From the NCBI GenBank assembly GCA_947372575.1, contig CANBUF010000001.1:1-26876 (forward strand): a stretch of DNA of 26,876 nt. The letters are read 5' to 3'. A model generated the notes under the pieces. The model saw only the letters and a program-made list of their open reading frames with translations. It was not told the origin of the DNA and ran no database searches. The DNA is from Alcaligenaceae bacterium (GTDB taxonomy: Bacteria; Pseudomonadota; Gammaproteobacteria; Burkholderiales; Burkholderiaceae). The position numbers were made by a program, and so were the translations under genes. Positions 14,991 through 22,899 of this stretch are shown piece by piece; the first letter of the stretch is position 1, and each line of letters starts with the position of its first letter.

Positions 14991-15818
14991 TTAACGACGC
15001 TTGAACGTCTGACTTAGAAACAGTAACAAACTGATGAGTGCGATGGTCGCGGCGGCCAACTGTAATGGATGGGATTCAGGGAAATCAATTTCCTGTGTCA
15101 CAAGCATATATATGCACAGGATGAGTCCCGGAGACAGCGCCCGGATCAGCCAGGAATTGGGCTGCAGAATCCGTGCTGGAATATAGGTGGCAAACTGTGC
15201 ACCGCTCATCCCGCCCAGCAGTCCAATTGCTGCACCAGCGAGCACATCTGCAGGCCAGTGCGCGCCGACCGCTATGCGTGCGACACCTGCACCAATTGCC
15301 AGTCCGAACAACCAGAGCCAGGATTTCCTTTTTCCTGGTGCTGCACTGAAATAAAAGGCTGTAGCCAAGGCAAAGGCGGTCAGGGTATGGCCGGAGGGCA
15401 TGGACAGTGCAGTCAGTGGTTTGCCGAGAATGTGAAAAGTTGCCTCATCGAGCACGCCCGCTGGACGTGGCATCTCCAGGGCAAGCTTGAGGATGCGTCC
15501 AAGCCCACCCGCGACAGCACCCGCGCACACGCCCGCTGCCAGGGCACGTGGGGCCAACAGTAACAGTGGTGAGGCCAGTGAAAACACATACCAGCCATTG
15601 CCAAACAAATCAAAGAATACCCAGACCATATCGGGCAATGTCTGCGCCGCATGATTCACATAGAGAAAAATCGCAGCAGGTGTGGATGTGACTGTCGAGA
15701 GCAGCCAAAGCGAGAGCGGGACAAGGGGTAATAACCAGGCCAGAAAAGAGACTTGTGGTGTGATCTGAAATTGATTGCGAGGCAAATTCGTATTACGCAT
15801 GGTGGATGGCTGCAGCAT
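14991..15818 (-). CDS. PAP2-family membrane phosphatase
   Basis: This integral membrane lipid phosphatase has 275 residues and about six hydrophobic segments. The three-part PAP2 catalytic signature is complete: K111-x6-R118-P119 (KLALEMPRP), S142-G-H144 (MPSGHT), and R181-x5-H187-x3-D191 (RIAVGAHWPAD). The substrate may be undecaprenyl phosphate or pyrophosphate, lipid A phosphate, or a phosphatidyl lipid; sequence does not decide. Two ATG starts are possible, 15818 (26-bp overlap with the GT9 gene) and 15800 (8-bp overlap), neither with a strong ribosome site. It is the last gene of the four-gene envelope group, where it may recycle the lipid carrier or dephosphorylate the acceptor. Confidence 0.88.
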   Translation of the reverse strand: MLQPSTMRNTNLPRNQFQITPQVSFLAWLLPLVPLSLWLLSTVTSTPAAIFLYVNHAAQTLPDMVWVFFDLFGNGWYVFSLASPLLLLAPRALAAGVCAGAVAGGLGRILKLALEMPRPAGVLDEATFHILGKPLTALSMPSGHTLTAFALATAFYFSAAPGKRKSWLWLFGLAIGAGVARIAVGAHWPADVLAGAAIGLLGGMSGAQFATYIPARILQPNSWLIRALSPGLILCIYMLVTQEIDFPESHPLQLAAATIALISLLLFLSQTFKRR

Positions 15819-17046
15819 ATTGAAGAGCTATTTTTTCGAGAACCTGGTCAACAGTGATTGCACGCATGCAAACATTATCCGTGCAGGGTGTTTTGCGATG
15901 GTTCGCCGCGCTCACGCAGGGTGAGCAGGCGAGTTGCGCCGTGATGGGAATCGACTTACCAAGCGAACCATATAAAGCAGGTGTTTCAGGACCGAACAAC
16001 ACAACAGTATGCAGACTGGTGACTGAAGAGAAATGACCCGGTCCAGAGTCGTTGGTCACCATCACATCGGCAAGCGTGTAGAGCGCAGGTAACTCTGCAA
16101 AGGAGACTTGCCCTGCAAAATTCAGGGCATTTGCCACGCCAGCCTGTACACGGACGTTTTCAACATAATCGAATTCAGCTGGAGAGCCGGTAATCAGAAT
16201 CAGGCAGTCAGGCCATTTTTTGTGAAGCGCCACGATTAGTTGGGAAAAACTCTCGGGTGCCCAGCGTCTTTGGACCAGCAATTCACTCGCATTTGGATTG
16301 ACTAAAAAGAAGGGCTGCGTACCAAGCTCAAAGGGCAGCTTGGCGTCAGCGGCGAGTTTTCCGATTCGACTGAGCACAGCGTTACGCGCGGTGGGATCGA
16401 TGACAGCCTGCGCGATGCGTATTGCGGAATCAGGAATGAAAATCTTACTGAATGGAAGCTCTTGCTGCACAGCAAACGCGGCATGCACAAGTGATAAAAA
16501 GTTTTTGGCAATATGTATGTGGGGGTTGTAATGCACTTTGTGCGTGAGCATGCTGCCACGCCAGAGTCCTTCGCCATGAAAGATGTGATAACCCACGCGA
16601 CGTCTGGCGCCGCACAGTCCAGTTAGCAGGGCCGTAAATCGAGAAAACAATTCAAGATCAATGACGGTATCGATCTTGCGCTGCCGGGCGGCGATCAAAA
16701 AGGCGACGGTATCGCGCACCAGTGACCAGACGCTTGAGGCATCGATGGTAAAGATGTTTTTTGCAGCCACAGTATTCAGCAGCGAGAGGCTGGCCTGATT
16801 GCTTTTAAAGATCAGGAAAAATATTTCGGCACCCCGTGCTTGCGCTTCGCGCATCGCGGGATCCACAATAATGGCGCTGCCCATTTCAGACAATTCGATG
16901 AAGAGCAGTTTGCGCGGTTGCGCAGGGGCACCCGAACACATATTTTTTATACGGGCGATTAAAGCTACGACAGGACTGATTAACGCGCAGAGCGGGACGC
17001 CCACCAACCTGTCGATGGTGCGCATGGTGTCAACGCTTAAACTCAT
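15793..17046 (-). CDS. Glycosyltransferase family 9 (heptosyltransferase-like) protein
   Basis: The protein has 417 residues with the GT-B fold of ADP-heptose:LPS transferases. The C-terminal nucleotide-sugar region is typical: VMVTNDSGPGHFSSVTSLHTVVLFGPETPALYG. It is followed by a cysteine-rich segment (CSPC...C...C). In WaaC/WaaF-type enzymes the N-terminal loop SMGD carries the catalytic Asp. Here the aligned loop is ELSEMGSA, with S57 in place of Asp. The N-terminus carries about 45 extra residues, including a hydrophobic stretch (VGVPLCALISPVVALIA) that may be a membrane anchor. It starts 7 bp after the flippase-like gene and overlaps the PAP2 gene. Donor and acceptor are not known; ADP-heptose is the family default. 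Confidence 0.85.
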   Translation of the reverse strand: MSLSVDTMRTIDRLVGVPLCALISPVVALIARIKNMCSGAPAQPRKLLFIELSEMGSAIIVDPAMREAQARGAEIFFLIFKSNQASLSLLNTVAAKNIFTIDASSVWSLVRDTVAFLIAARQRKIDTVIDLELFSRFTALLTGLCGARRRVGYHIFHGEGLWRGSMLTHKVHYNPHIHIAKNFLSLVHAAFAVQQELPFSKIFIPDSAIRIAQAVIDPTARNAVLSRIGKLAADAKLPFELGTQPFFLVNPNASELLVQRRWAPESFSQLIVALHKKWPDCLILITGSPAEFDYVENVRVQAGVANALNFAGQVSFAELPALYTLADVMVTNDSGPGHFSSVTSLHTVVLFGPETPALYGSLGKSIPITAQLACSPCVSAANHRKTPCTDNVCMRAITVDQVLEKIALQYAAAIHHA

Positions 17047-17053
17047 AAAAGAC

Positions 17054-18106
17054 TCATTTGTGTGTGGTGCCTGTAGGCACCGCTTTCGGATCGGAGGAGT
17101 GGCGCCGTTTGAGTAGCGAATACGCGCCGGGCAAATAGGTGATCACGGATACCAGGCCAAAGCAGACGGAAGCCAGCACGGTGACTCCGGCATCGACGCC
17201 CCAAAGCGTCAGTGCTGCAGACAAGGTTGCTTCTCTGAGGCCCCAGCCAGAAATACTGATAGGTAGCATCATCAGCAAACCGAGTGCGGGCAGGCCAATC
17301 ATCAGAGCTTGCAATGGGACGGTCGCTCCGAAGGCGTGCAAGCAGCACCAGAACGACAGCATGCCAAAGGTATGGGTGGTGACGGACAAAATCATTTGCG
17401 GCAACACCGCAGGCCAGCCAAAAGCCATGTTTAAACCCGAGAGGGCGCTAGGCATACCCAGACGTACGATTAATTTGTGAATCAGTTGGCGTGAGGCCTG
17501 CAGATTTAGCAGTAGACAGGCCAAGGCAGTGCCGCCCAGCATGGCAACCAGAGCCCACCAGCCAAGTGGTTCGGCCCAGGGGCCAACCATGACACCACCG
17601 ATGATCAGGCCGAGTGCGCCGAGAATGTTGTTACCAATGAGTCCGAGTCCACGATCCAGTGTGACGGCCAGAAACCCCAGTCTTAAACGCGGGGGAGCCT
17701 GATGCAGGTCAATCGGCTCATGCAGTTCCTGGGACAGCGTGGGCAGTTTTTGTGCATGTCCGCGTCCATGCCGTGCTGTGCGACTGCCTTCGATGGACCG
17801 GTAACTATCCCCGCCAATCGTACTGGGCAAGCCCTGGTTGATCAGTCCACCGGCAAAGTAAAGTGAAATAAATGTCCACCAGGACTGATGCAGTCCAAGG
17901 CTACGCATCAGGACACCCCAGCGCACGGTTGCCAGGAGGTTGGCACAGATCGTGACCGCCCAGGCCAGTACCAGCCAGAGAGGCTGCATCTCGATCTGGG
18001 TATGGGTGAGTGTTTGCCAGTCAATATTACGGACCGCCAGCCATAACAGCAGCAGTGAAAGCAGAATGCGTAAGTAAGGCCAGAGAGCTTTAAACGTTTT
18101 TTTCAA
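17054..18106 (-). CDS. LPG_synthase_TM / UPF0104 family membrane protein (flippase-like)
   Basis: This polytopic membrane protein belongs to the family of the MprF/AglD transmembrane domain, often found with lipid-linked sugar enzymes and suspected to flip lipids. I chose the TTG at 18106 (L/MKKTFKALWPYLRILLSL). It lies 10 bp after the stop of the GT39 gene with AGG about 9 nt upstream. The longer frame to 18214 would overlap GT39 by almost 100 bp and adds residues unlike the family. This gives 350 residues. The conserved PSTIGGDSYR motif is present. It is followed by an unusual hydrophilic run (SRTARHGRGHAQKLPTLSQE onward, about 30 residues) before the DRGLGL helix. Function as a flippase is inferred. 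Confidence 0.8.
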   Translation of the reverse strand: MKKTFKALWPYLRILLSLLLLWLAVRNIDWQTLTHTQIEMQPLWLVLAWAVTICANLLATVRWGVLMRSLGLHQSWWTFISLYFAGGLINQGLPSTIGGDSYRSIEGSRTARHGRGHAQKLPTLSQELHEPIDLHQAPPRLRLGFLAVTLDRGLGLIGNNILGALGLIIGGVMVGPWAEPLGWWALVAMLGGTALACLLLNLQASRQLIHKLIVRLGMPSALSGLNMAFGWPAVLPQMILSVTTHTFGMLSFWCCLHAFGATVPLQALMIGLPALGLLMMLPISISGWGLREATLSAALTLWGVDAGVTVLASVCFGLVSVITYLPGAYSLLKRRHSSDPKAVPTGTTHK

Positions 18107-18116
18107 GGAAATTTGC

Positions 18117-19649
18117 CTAATGCGTTGGTGCGGCGCCCGCACCCCAGTTGCGACAGTGATAAAAACTGAAGTCCGACACGATACGTCCCAGTCGCTGAAT
18201 GTCGAGATGATCAATCAGCGCGCAAGACTCAAAACCGCCGGGTTCTGTGGGTAAATCAAAGCGCATTTGTGACCAGTTTACAAAAAGACTGTCACTTCCT
18301 GCAGGAATCTCTCCAAACCAGAGGTCAAACTGATCAAAACGATCATCCAGAACAAAAACGGGGGTGGGCCGGGTATACCAGGTCATACGACTGCCGAGTG
18401 TCCAGTTTCGCACCGAGATTGAGTGAATGTCGTGGTCATGCGCCAGTGTGCGAGCCAGGCTGCCCGCCCGGTCCCAGCCCCATAAGTCTGCCAGTGGATT
18501 TTTTTTACCCCAGGCATGTTCCTGGCTGATCCCGGGTAGTCCGATGAAAAACAGCAGGGTAAAGGCCAACAGGCAGAGAATGGCCTGAGCGCGAACGCAG
18601 GCCGTGATCCAGGCCTTGTGGCCGGCGTACCACTCTTTTGCCAGCGCATTGGCTGCAAATGGAATGGCCGCTAGCCAGGCCGGTCCGGTCCAGTGAGGCA
18701 GGCTGCCACCCCCGCCTGAAAGGTACGCCGTGAGAGCAAAAGGCAGGGAAAAAAACAGTAGCAGGCTCGCCGCAAACCAGCGTTTTTGTTTGAAAATCTG
18801 GCGACTCGCCAGTACAGTTCCCCATATCAACAGTGGGCCGTAAGCCACGATCTGAATCCCTGCAAAGGCGAGTAAACGGCGAGCTTTCCATTCACCTCCG
18901 GCGCCGTGTTGGATTTGATAGAGAAAGGAAATCCACTGGTGCTGGGCATTCCAGTAAAAAACGGGCGCAACAAGCACGCAGGCGATCAGCAGGGCGACCC
19001 AGGGGCCCGGCTGCGATAAGAACCTCAGGCCTTGCCGTTGGCACAGCACCAGGATGATTGCGGCAGCCGGCAGGATCGCCGTATATTTAGCCAGCCCGGC
19101 CAGCCCAAGCAAGATGCCAAGTGCGATCCATAGTCGATAGGCGCGCTCGGCAGGCGGGGTGCCTGCCAGCTGGACCGTCACACGCATTAAGGCCAGTGTC
19201 AGCACCATCAGCAAGGTATCGGGCAGCAAGCCGACCGCAAGGACATGCATCAAGGGCGCCAGCAACATCAGTGCGACGGCCCAGACACCTGCGGATTCGC
19301 GGGAAAGTGGAGGGCTCCAGTCAGGCACTAGCAGGTACAACTCGCGTGCGATTTGTCTGGCGAGCAGGCAGGCGATGAGCCAGAGTGCTTGTGGAATGAG
19401 ACGGATCACGCCATCGGGCGCACCCAGTGCAACCAGAGGCCATTGCACCCAGCCGACGAGAGGAGGATGATCAAAATAGCTCCAGTCGAGCATGTCGGCA
19501 TAGAGCATGTAATGCGCTTCATCCACTGAAAGCGTCAGTAACCAGCCAAAACCCACGTGAATGAGCAATCCCAGGGCAAGCAGCCCCCAGAGCCGCTTAT
19601 TGAGCAGGGCAATTTGATCCGGATTGGGGGGCGATAGTGGCGTATGCAA
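18117..19649 (-). CDS. Glycosyltransferase family 39 (ArnT/PMT-like) membrane protein
   Basis: This large membrane glycosyltransferase of 510 residues moves a sugar from an isoprenoid-phosphate carrier to an acceptor on the periplasmic side. The hallmark is the first periplasmic loop with acidic D43-E44 in SVDEAHYMLYADMLDWSYFDHPPLVGW. Roughly ten to twelve hydrophobic helices follow, then a C-terminal periplasmic domain. Relatives include ArnT and the Bordetella lipid A glucosamine transferase, so lipid A or another envelope glycan is a plausible acceptor. The start is TTG at 19649, since no ATG or GTG is nearby. A weak AGGA sits about 12 nt upstream inside a hairpin. It is the first gene of the envelope group. 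Confidence 0.88.
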   Translation of the reverse strand: MHTPLSPPNPDQIALLNKRLWGLLALGLLIHVGFGWLLTLSVDEAHYMLYADMLDWSYFDHPPLVGWVQWPLVALGAPDGVIRLIPQALWLIACLLARQIARELYLLVPDWSPPLSRESAGVWAVALMLLAPLMHVLAVGLLPDTLLMVLTLALMRVTVQLAGTPPAERAYRLWIALGILLGLAGLAKYTAILPAAAIILVLCQRQGLRFLSQPGPWVALLIACVLVAPVFYWNAQHQWISFLYQIQHGAGGEWKARRLLAFAGIQIVAYGPLLIWGTVLASRQIFKQKRWFAASLLLFFSLPFALTAYLSGGGGSLPHWTGPAWLAAIPFAANALAKEWYAGHKAWITACVRAQAILCLLAFTLLFFIGLPGISQEHAWGKKNPLADLWGWDRAGSLARTLAHDHDIHSISVRNWTLGSRMTWYTRPTPVFVLDDRFDQFDLWFGEIPAGSDSLFVNWSQMRFDLPTEPGGFESCALIDHLDIQRLGRIVSDFSFYHCRNWGAGAAPTH

Positions 19650-19653
19650 GTCA

Positions 19654-19674
19654 AGTCGATCCTGAAGATCGACT
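19654..19674. promoter_or_regulatory. Perfect hairpin just upstream of the GT39 start
   Basis: AGTCGATC (19654-19661) and GATCGACT (19667-19674) form a perfect 8-bp stem with a 5-nt loop. It ends 4 bp before the TTG start of the GT39 gene and includes part of its weak AGGA ribosome site. It may limit translation or be an operator. There is no T-tract, so it is not a classic terminator. Confidence 0.45.
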
Positions 19675-19680
19675 GAGTAT

Positions 19681-19718
19681 AAACGCCCGGGGGCCCGGGG
19701 CTGTTGCGCCAGGCCCCG
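19681..19718 (-). terminator. GC-rich hairpin downstream of aspA, possible terminator
   Basis: GCCCCG (19713-19718) and CGGGGC (19696-19701) pair across an 11-nt loop. On the minus strand this is followed by more C/G-rich sequence and then GCGTTTATA. The T-run is short, so termination efficiency is uncertain. It lies 10 bp after the aspA stop. Confidence 0.4.
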
Positions 19719-19728
19719 AAGGCGAAGC

Positions 19729-21159
19729 TCAGGGAATCAGGATTCTGGGTGCCGTCAGGGCTTCTGGCCGCAGGATTTCGTCGAGCTTAGCCTGGTCGAG
19801 CAGTCCGCGCGCCAGAACAATGTCATAAACGCGTCGACCCGTTTCAAGGGCTTCCTGCGCGACTTCTGTCGCATGCTGATAGCCAATGTAAGGGTTCAGT
19901 GCCGTGACCAGTACGATGGAGCGGTCAAGGTGCTCTTTGAGACGGTCTGGATTCGCGGTAATGCCACGCACGCAACGGTGCTCGAGTGTGTCAAAGGCGT
20001 TGGCCAGATGCGAAACACTCCTGAACATGGAGTAGGCAATCACCGGCTCAAAAGCGTTGAGTTGGAGCTGACCGGCCTCGGCAGCAAAACTGATGGTGAC
20101 ATCATTGCCAATCACTTCGTAGGCTACCTGGTTCACCATTTCCGGGATAACGGGGTTAACCTTGCCTGGCATGATGCTTGAGCCAGCCTGCATGGCGGGT
20201 AAATTGATCTCACCGAAACCCGCACGCGGGCCGCTCGAGAGCAAACGTAAGTCATGGCACACTTTAGAGATCTTGACTGCAATGCGCTTGAGCACGCCTG
20301 ACAGCTGCACAAAAGCGCCACAGTCTTGTGTGGCTTCGATCAGATTGGGCGCGGTCTCAAGCGGCAGGCCTGTAATGTCGGCCAGATGGGCGCGCACGCT
20401 TTGTGCATATTCAGGGTGGGTGTTGATCCCGGTACCAATGGCCGTGGCCCCCAGGTTGATTTCGCATATGAGTGAGAGGGCTTCGCGCAGCCGCAAAATG
20501 TCTTCTCCAAGCATCACGGCATAGGTACGGAATTCCTGCCCCAGTGTCATGGGTACGGCATCCTGCAGCTGCGTTCGTCCGACTTTGAGCAAGTCCTTGA
20601 ATTCGACGGCTTTGGCGTCAAAGGCTGCTTGCAGACTGATCATGCGTGTCAGCAAGCGTTGGCAACCCCGATAGGTCGCCAGCTTGAGCGAGGTGGGATA
20701 CACATCGTTCGTGGACTGACTCAGATTCACATGCTCGTTGGGGTGAAGTTTGTCGTAATCGCCACGGGCATGTCCCAGTAGTTCAAGCGCGCGGTTGGCG
20801 ATCACTTCATTCGCATTCATGTTGGTCGAGGTGCCTGCGCCGCCCTGGATCATGTCCACTTTGAAGTGCGCGTGTAGTTTTCCTGAGAGGATTTCATGGC
20901 AGGCAGCCACGATGGCCTCGCAACGCGTCTGATCCAGCAGGCCCAGATCGCGATTGGTACGTGCCGCAGCGATTTTGATTTCGGCCAGAGCATTGACCAG
21001 ATCCGGCGCCATTGAAATCGGCAAACCCGTGATCGGAAAATTTTCAATCGCTCGCAGTGTATGCACGCCGTAATACGCGTCGAAGGGTACCTCACGCCAG
21101 CCGAGCAGATCGTGTTCACTTCGGGTCGCAGGTGTGCCAGTGTCGAGGGTGTGTTTCAT
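19729..21159 (-). CDS. aspA: Aspartate ammonia-lyase (aspartase)
   Basis: This enzyme converts L-aspartate to fumarate and ammonium in the cytoplasm. I chose the ATG at 21159 (MKHTLDTG...), preceded by GGGAGA about 5 nt upstream. The frame is open further to 21324, but the extra 55 residues are not family-like. The result is 476 residues, matching the usual 470-480. The fumarase/aspartase signature GSSIMPGKVNP lies at about residues 325-335 and holds the mobile-loop catalytic Ser. Other conserved blocks are GGAGTSTNMNANEVIANRA, NLSQSTNDVYPTS, and GRTQLQDAVPMTLGQEF. Argininosuccinate lyase and fumarase are less likely given length and the aspartase-type N-terminus. It is monocistronic or weakly linked to the GT39 gene 79 bp downstream. 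Confidence 0.92.
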   Translation of the reverse strand: MKHTLDTGTPATRSEHDLLGWREVPFDAYYGVHTLRAIENFPITGLPISMAPDLVNALAEIKIAAARTNRDLGLLDQTRCEAIVAACHEILSGKLHAHFKVDMIQGGAGTSTNMNANEVIANRALELLGHARGDYDKLHPNEHVNLSQSTNDVYPTSLKLATYRGCQRLLTRMISLQAAFDAKAVEFKDLLKVGRTQLQDAVPMTLGQEFRTYAVMLGEDILRLREALSLICEINLGATAIGTGINTHPEYAQSVRAHLADITGLPLETAPNLIEATQDCGAFVQLSGVLKRIAVKISKVCHDLRLLSSGPRAGFGEINLPAMQAGSSIMPGKVNPVIPEMVNQVAYEVIGNDVTISFAAEAGQLQLNAFEPVIAYSMFRSVSHLANAFDTLEHRCVRGITANPDRLKEHLDRSIVLVTALNPYIGYQHATEVAQEALETGRRVYDIVLARGLLDQAKLDEILRPEALTAPRILIP

Positions 21160-21176
21160 GAGGTCTCCCAATCTGA

Positions 21177-21190
21177 GTTCGTGATCGAAC
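21177..21190. promoter_or_regulatory. Short perfect inverted repeat in the aspA 5' region
   Basis: GTTCG-tgat-CGAAC lies 18-31 bp upstream of the aspA ATG, between the larger dyad and the start codon. It may be a hairpin in the leader or an operator. No family can be named. Confidence 0.3.
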
Positions 21191-21234
21191 CAATGTACGA
21201 TCATCCTGTTGTTATTGGTAATGATCGCATATTG
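21191..21234. promoter_or_regulatory. 44-bp dyad in the aspA/SDR divergent region, candidate operator
   Basis: CAAT-N3-CGATCAT (21191-21204) is mirrored by ATGATCG-N3-ATTG (21221-21234) with a 16-bp centre. Counting the middle base of the N3 block, 12 of 14 arm positions match. The dyad lies 32-75 bp upstream of the aspA ATG, a sensible place for a repressor or activator. The centre-to-centre arm distance of 30 bp is about three helical turns. Confidence 0.5.
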
Positions 21235-21366
21235 CCCGTGACAGTTGTGTAATCTGTGGCCTCGCGAGAGGATGCTTCTGGAGTCTTGCAACGGGTGACG
21301 GGTGCAGCGCATAATCTGGCGCAAGACGTATTTACCTGAAATTCGATAAAAATATGAGGAGTCAAC

Positions 21367-22122
21367 GTGAAAACACCCAGTTTCCGCCTGAATGGTCGCC
21401 GTGCGCTAGTGACCGGTGGGAGTCGAGGCATTGGCCAGGCAGCCGTATTCGCACTGGCAGAGGCGGGAGCCCATGTCGTGATCGCCGCACGCAATGCAAG
21501 CGAAGTCAATGAGGTGTGCACGAGAGTCCGCGCGCTGGGCGGTCATGCGTTGCCCTGGATTGTGGATGTCACCGATGCCCAAGCGGTCAAACAGGGCATT
21601 GAACAGCACGGTCCCTTTCAGATCCTGGTCAATAACGCCGGTATGAATCGCCCTACCTTGCTCACTGAAATGCAAGACAGTGATCTGGATGCCGTGCTGA
21701 ATTTGAATGTCAAAGCAGCTTTTTATGTGGCGCGCGAAGTCGTACGGGGTTTGCTCGAAGCGGGTTTGCCAGGAAGCCTCATTAACATTTCATCACAAAT
21801 GGGACATGTCGGAGGTTTTAAGCGTACGGTCTATTGTGCGACAAAGCATGCCGTTGAAGGCTTGACCAAAGCGCTCGCCTGGGAGGTCGGGGCGGCAGGT
21901 ATTCGCGTCAATACGATTTGCCCGACTTTTATTGAGACGGATATGACCCGCGGCATGCTTGAGGATGTTGCCTTCAGGGACTCTGTTGTATCAAAAATCG
22001 CACTGGGACGCGTTGGGCAACCTCAGGATTTGATGGGGGCGGTGGTGTTTCTCGCCAGTGACGCCTCCGCCATGGTGACGGGTTCGTCACTCATGGTCGA
22101 CGGAGGCTGGACCGCAGTCTGA
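21367..22122 (+). CDS. Short-chain dehydrogenase/reductase (SDR)
   Basis: This NAD(P)-dependent oxidoreductase has 251 residues and a classical SDR layout. The cofactor loop TGGSRGIG is at 16-23, NNAG at 89-92, and the catalytic residues are S142/S143, Y156 and K160 (YCATK). A C-terminal STATIC PGG-type end is replaced by the usual MVTGSSLMVDGGW. The GTG start at 21367 has GAGGAG about 7 nt upstream. Arg in the loop after the second beta strand (AARN) suggests NADPH preference, though this is only a hint. It is divergent from aspA and ends 1 bp before the convergent DUF6776-like gene. The substrate is unknown; an FabG-like or sugar/alcohol dehydrogenase activity is possible. Confidence 0.88.
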   Translation: MKTPSFRLNGRRALVTGGSRGIGQAAVFALAEAGAHVVIAARNASEVNEVCTRVRALGGHALPWIVDVTDAQAVKQGIEQHGPFQILVNNAGMNRPTLLTEMQDSDLDAVLNLNVKAAFYVAREVVRGLLEAGLPGSLINISSQMGHVGGFKRTVYCATKHAVEGLTKALAWEVGAAGIRVNTICPTFIETDMTRGMLEDVAFRDSVVSKIALGRVGQPQDLMGAVVFLASDASAMVTGSSLMVDGGWTAV

Positions 22123-22123
22123 T

Positions 22124-22852
22124 TTATTTTTGCTGAACGCTCATGACGCGCCAGGTCAGGGGCTTTTTGGCCTCCTGGTCGAGGATTTTCACATTCACGC
22201 GTTTTGCGACAAATCCTTCAGGCAGATCTGCCTGTCCGGTTACGTGCTCGTAATGTTTGACGTTCAGCGCAATCGGGGCGAGGGTGATGGTTTCGTTGCG
22301 ACCATCAGCGTGTTTGCCTTCAAAGGCGAGTTCCAGCTTGCCATTGAATTCCGGGCGGTCAGCTTTATCCTGCATGACCCAGACCAGATAGGATAATTTG
22401 CCACCCGTTTTGGCCTGGATGAAGTTCGCCGTACTGATGCCGATCTGACCATATTTGGGATCGAAGGGTAGCGTCTGTGCAAAAAGGTTGAGTTGATCCT
22501 TGAGGGGGGCGACCAGCGCCTGAAGTTTGCCGAGTTCGTCTTCCAGTGCTTTGCGCGCTTGTGTGGTGTCCAGACGTTCGGCTTCGAGTGTGCGGGTGAG
22601 TTCTTCAACCTGGGTCAGTAAACGCTGCTTTTCTAGCGTTGCGCTGTTCAGTTCCGTCATCATGTCCTGGGATTCACGCACCGTTAGCTGTTTGGGGCCA
22701 TAACTGGCCTGAATGAACAGTACCCCTGTGGCACCCAGCAGCACCCCGATCAACAACAGAATCAGCCAGCCGGGCAATCTTTTAGTGCGTCGGCTGGTTT
22801 CGTAGGGAGAGGGCTTGAAGACCGCCCGTTTGGGTTGTACGCGTATAACCAT
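22124..22852 (-). CDS. DUF6776-like membrane-anchored coiled-coil protein
   Basis: This is an uncharacterised protein of 242 residues. I prefer the second ATG (22852) because AAGGA lies 6 nt upstream; the ATG at 22858 has no spacing to that site. There is one membrane segment near residues 28-48 (LPGWLILLLIGVLLGATGVLFIQA). A coiled coil of about 65 residues follows (SQDMMTELNSATLEKQRLLT onward), then a beta-rich periplasmic domain ending at the C-terminus. The topology is a cytoplasmic basic tail with the bulk in the periplasm. I recognise the layout as a Burkholderiales-type family (DUF6776), from memory and not checked. It lies 47 bp downstream of murU on the same strand, which may mean a cell-wall-related role. 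Confidence 0.78.
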   Translation of the reverse strand: MVIRVQPKRAVFKPSPYETSRRTKRLPGWLILLLIGVLLGATGVLFIQASYGPKQLTVRESQDMMTELNSATLEKQRLLTQVEELTRTLEAERLDTTQARKALEDELGKLQALVAPLKDQLNLFAQTLPFDPKYGQIGISTANFIQAKTGGKLSYLVWVMQDKADRPEFNGKLELAFEGKHADGRNETITLAPIALNVKHYEHVTGQADLPEGFVAKRVNVKILDQEAKKPLTWRVMSVQQK

Positions 22853-22899
22853 AATCATTCCTTGATGTCAGTACGGGGTCGTGCCTCTGACTGGGTCAC

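Noticed and set aside
18107..18214. Longer start for the UPF0104 gene at 18214
   Set aside because: It would overlap the GT39 gene by almost 100 bp with non-family residues; the TTG at 18106 follows the stop directly.
14991..19649. Arn (aminoarabinose) or Bordetella Lgm lipid A modification operon
   Set aside because: Only the GT39 gene fits; the GT2, deacetylase, dehydrogenase and transaminase genes of those loci are absent.
21160..21324. Longer aspA start at 21324
   Set aside because: The added 55 residues are unlike aspartases, and the ATG at 21159 has a good GGGAGA ribosome site.
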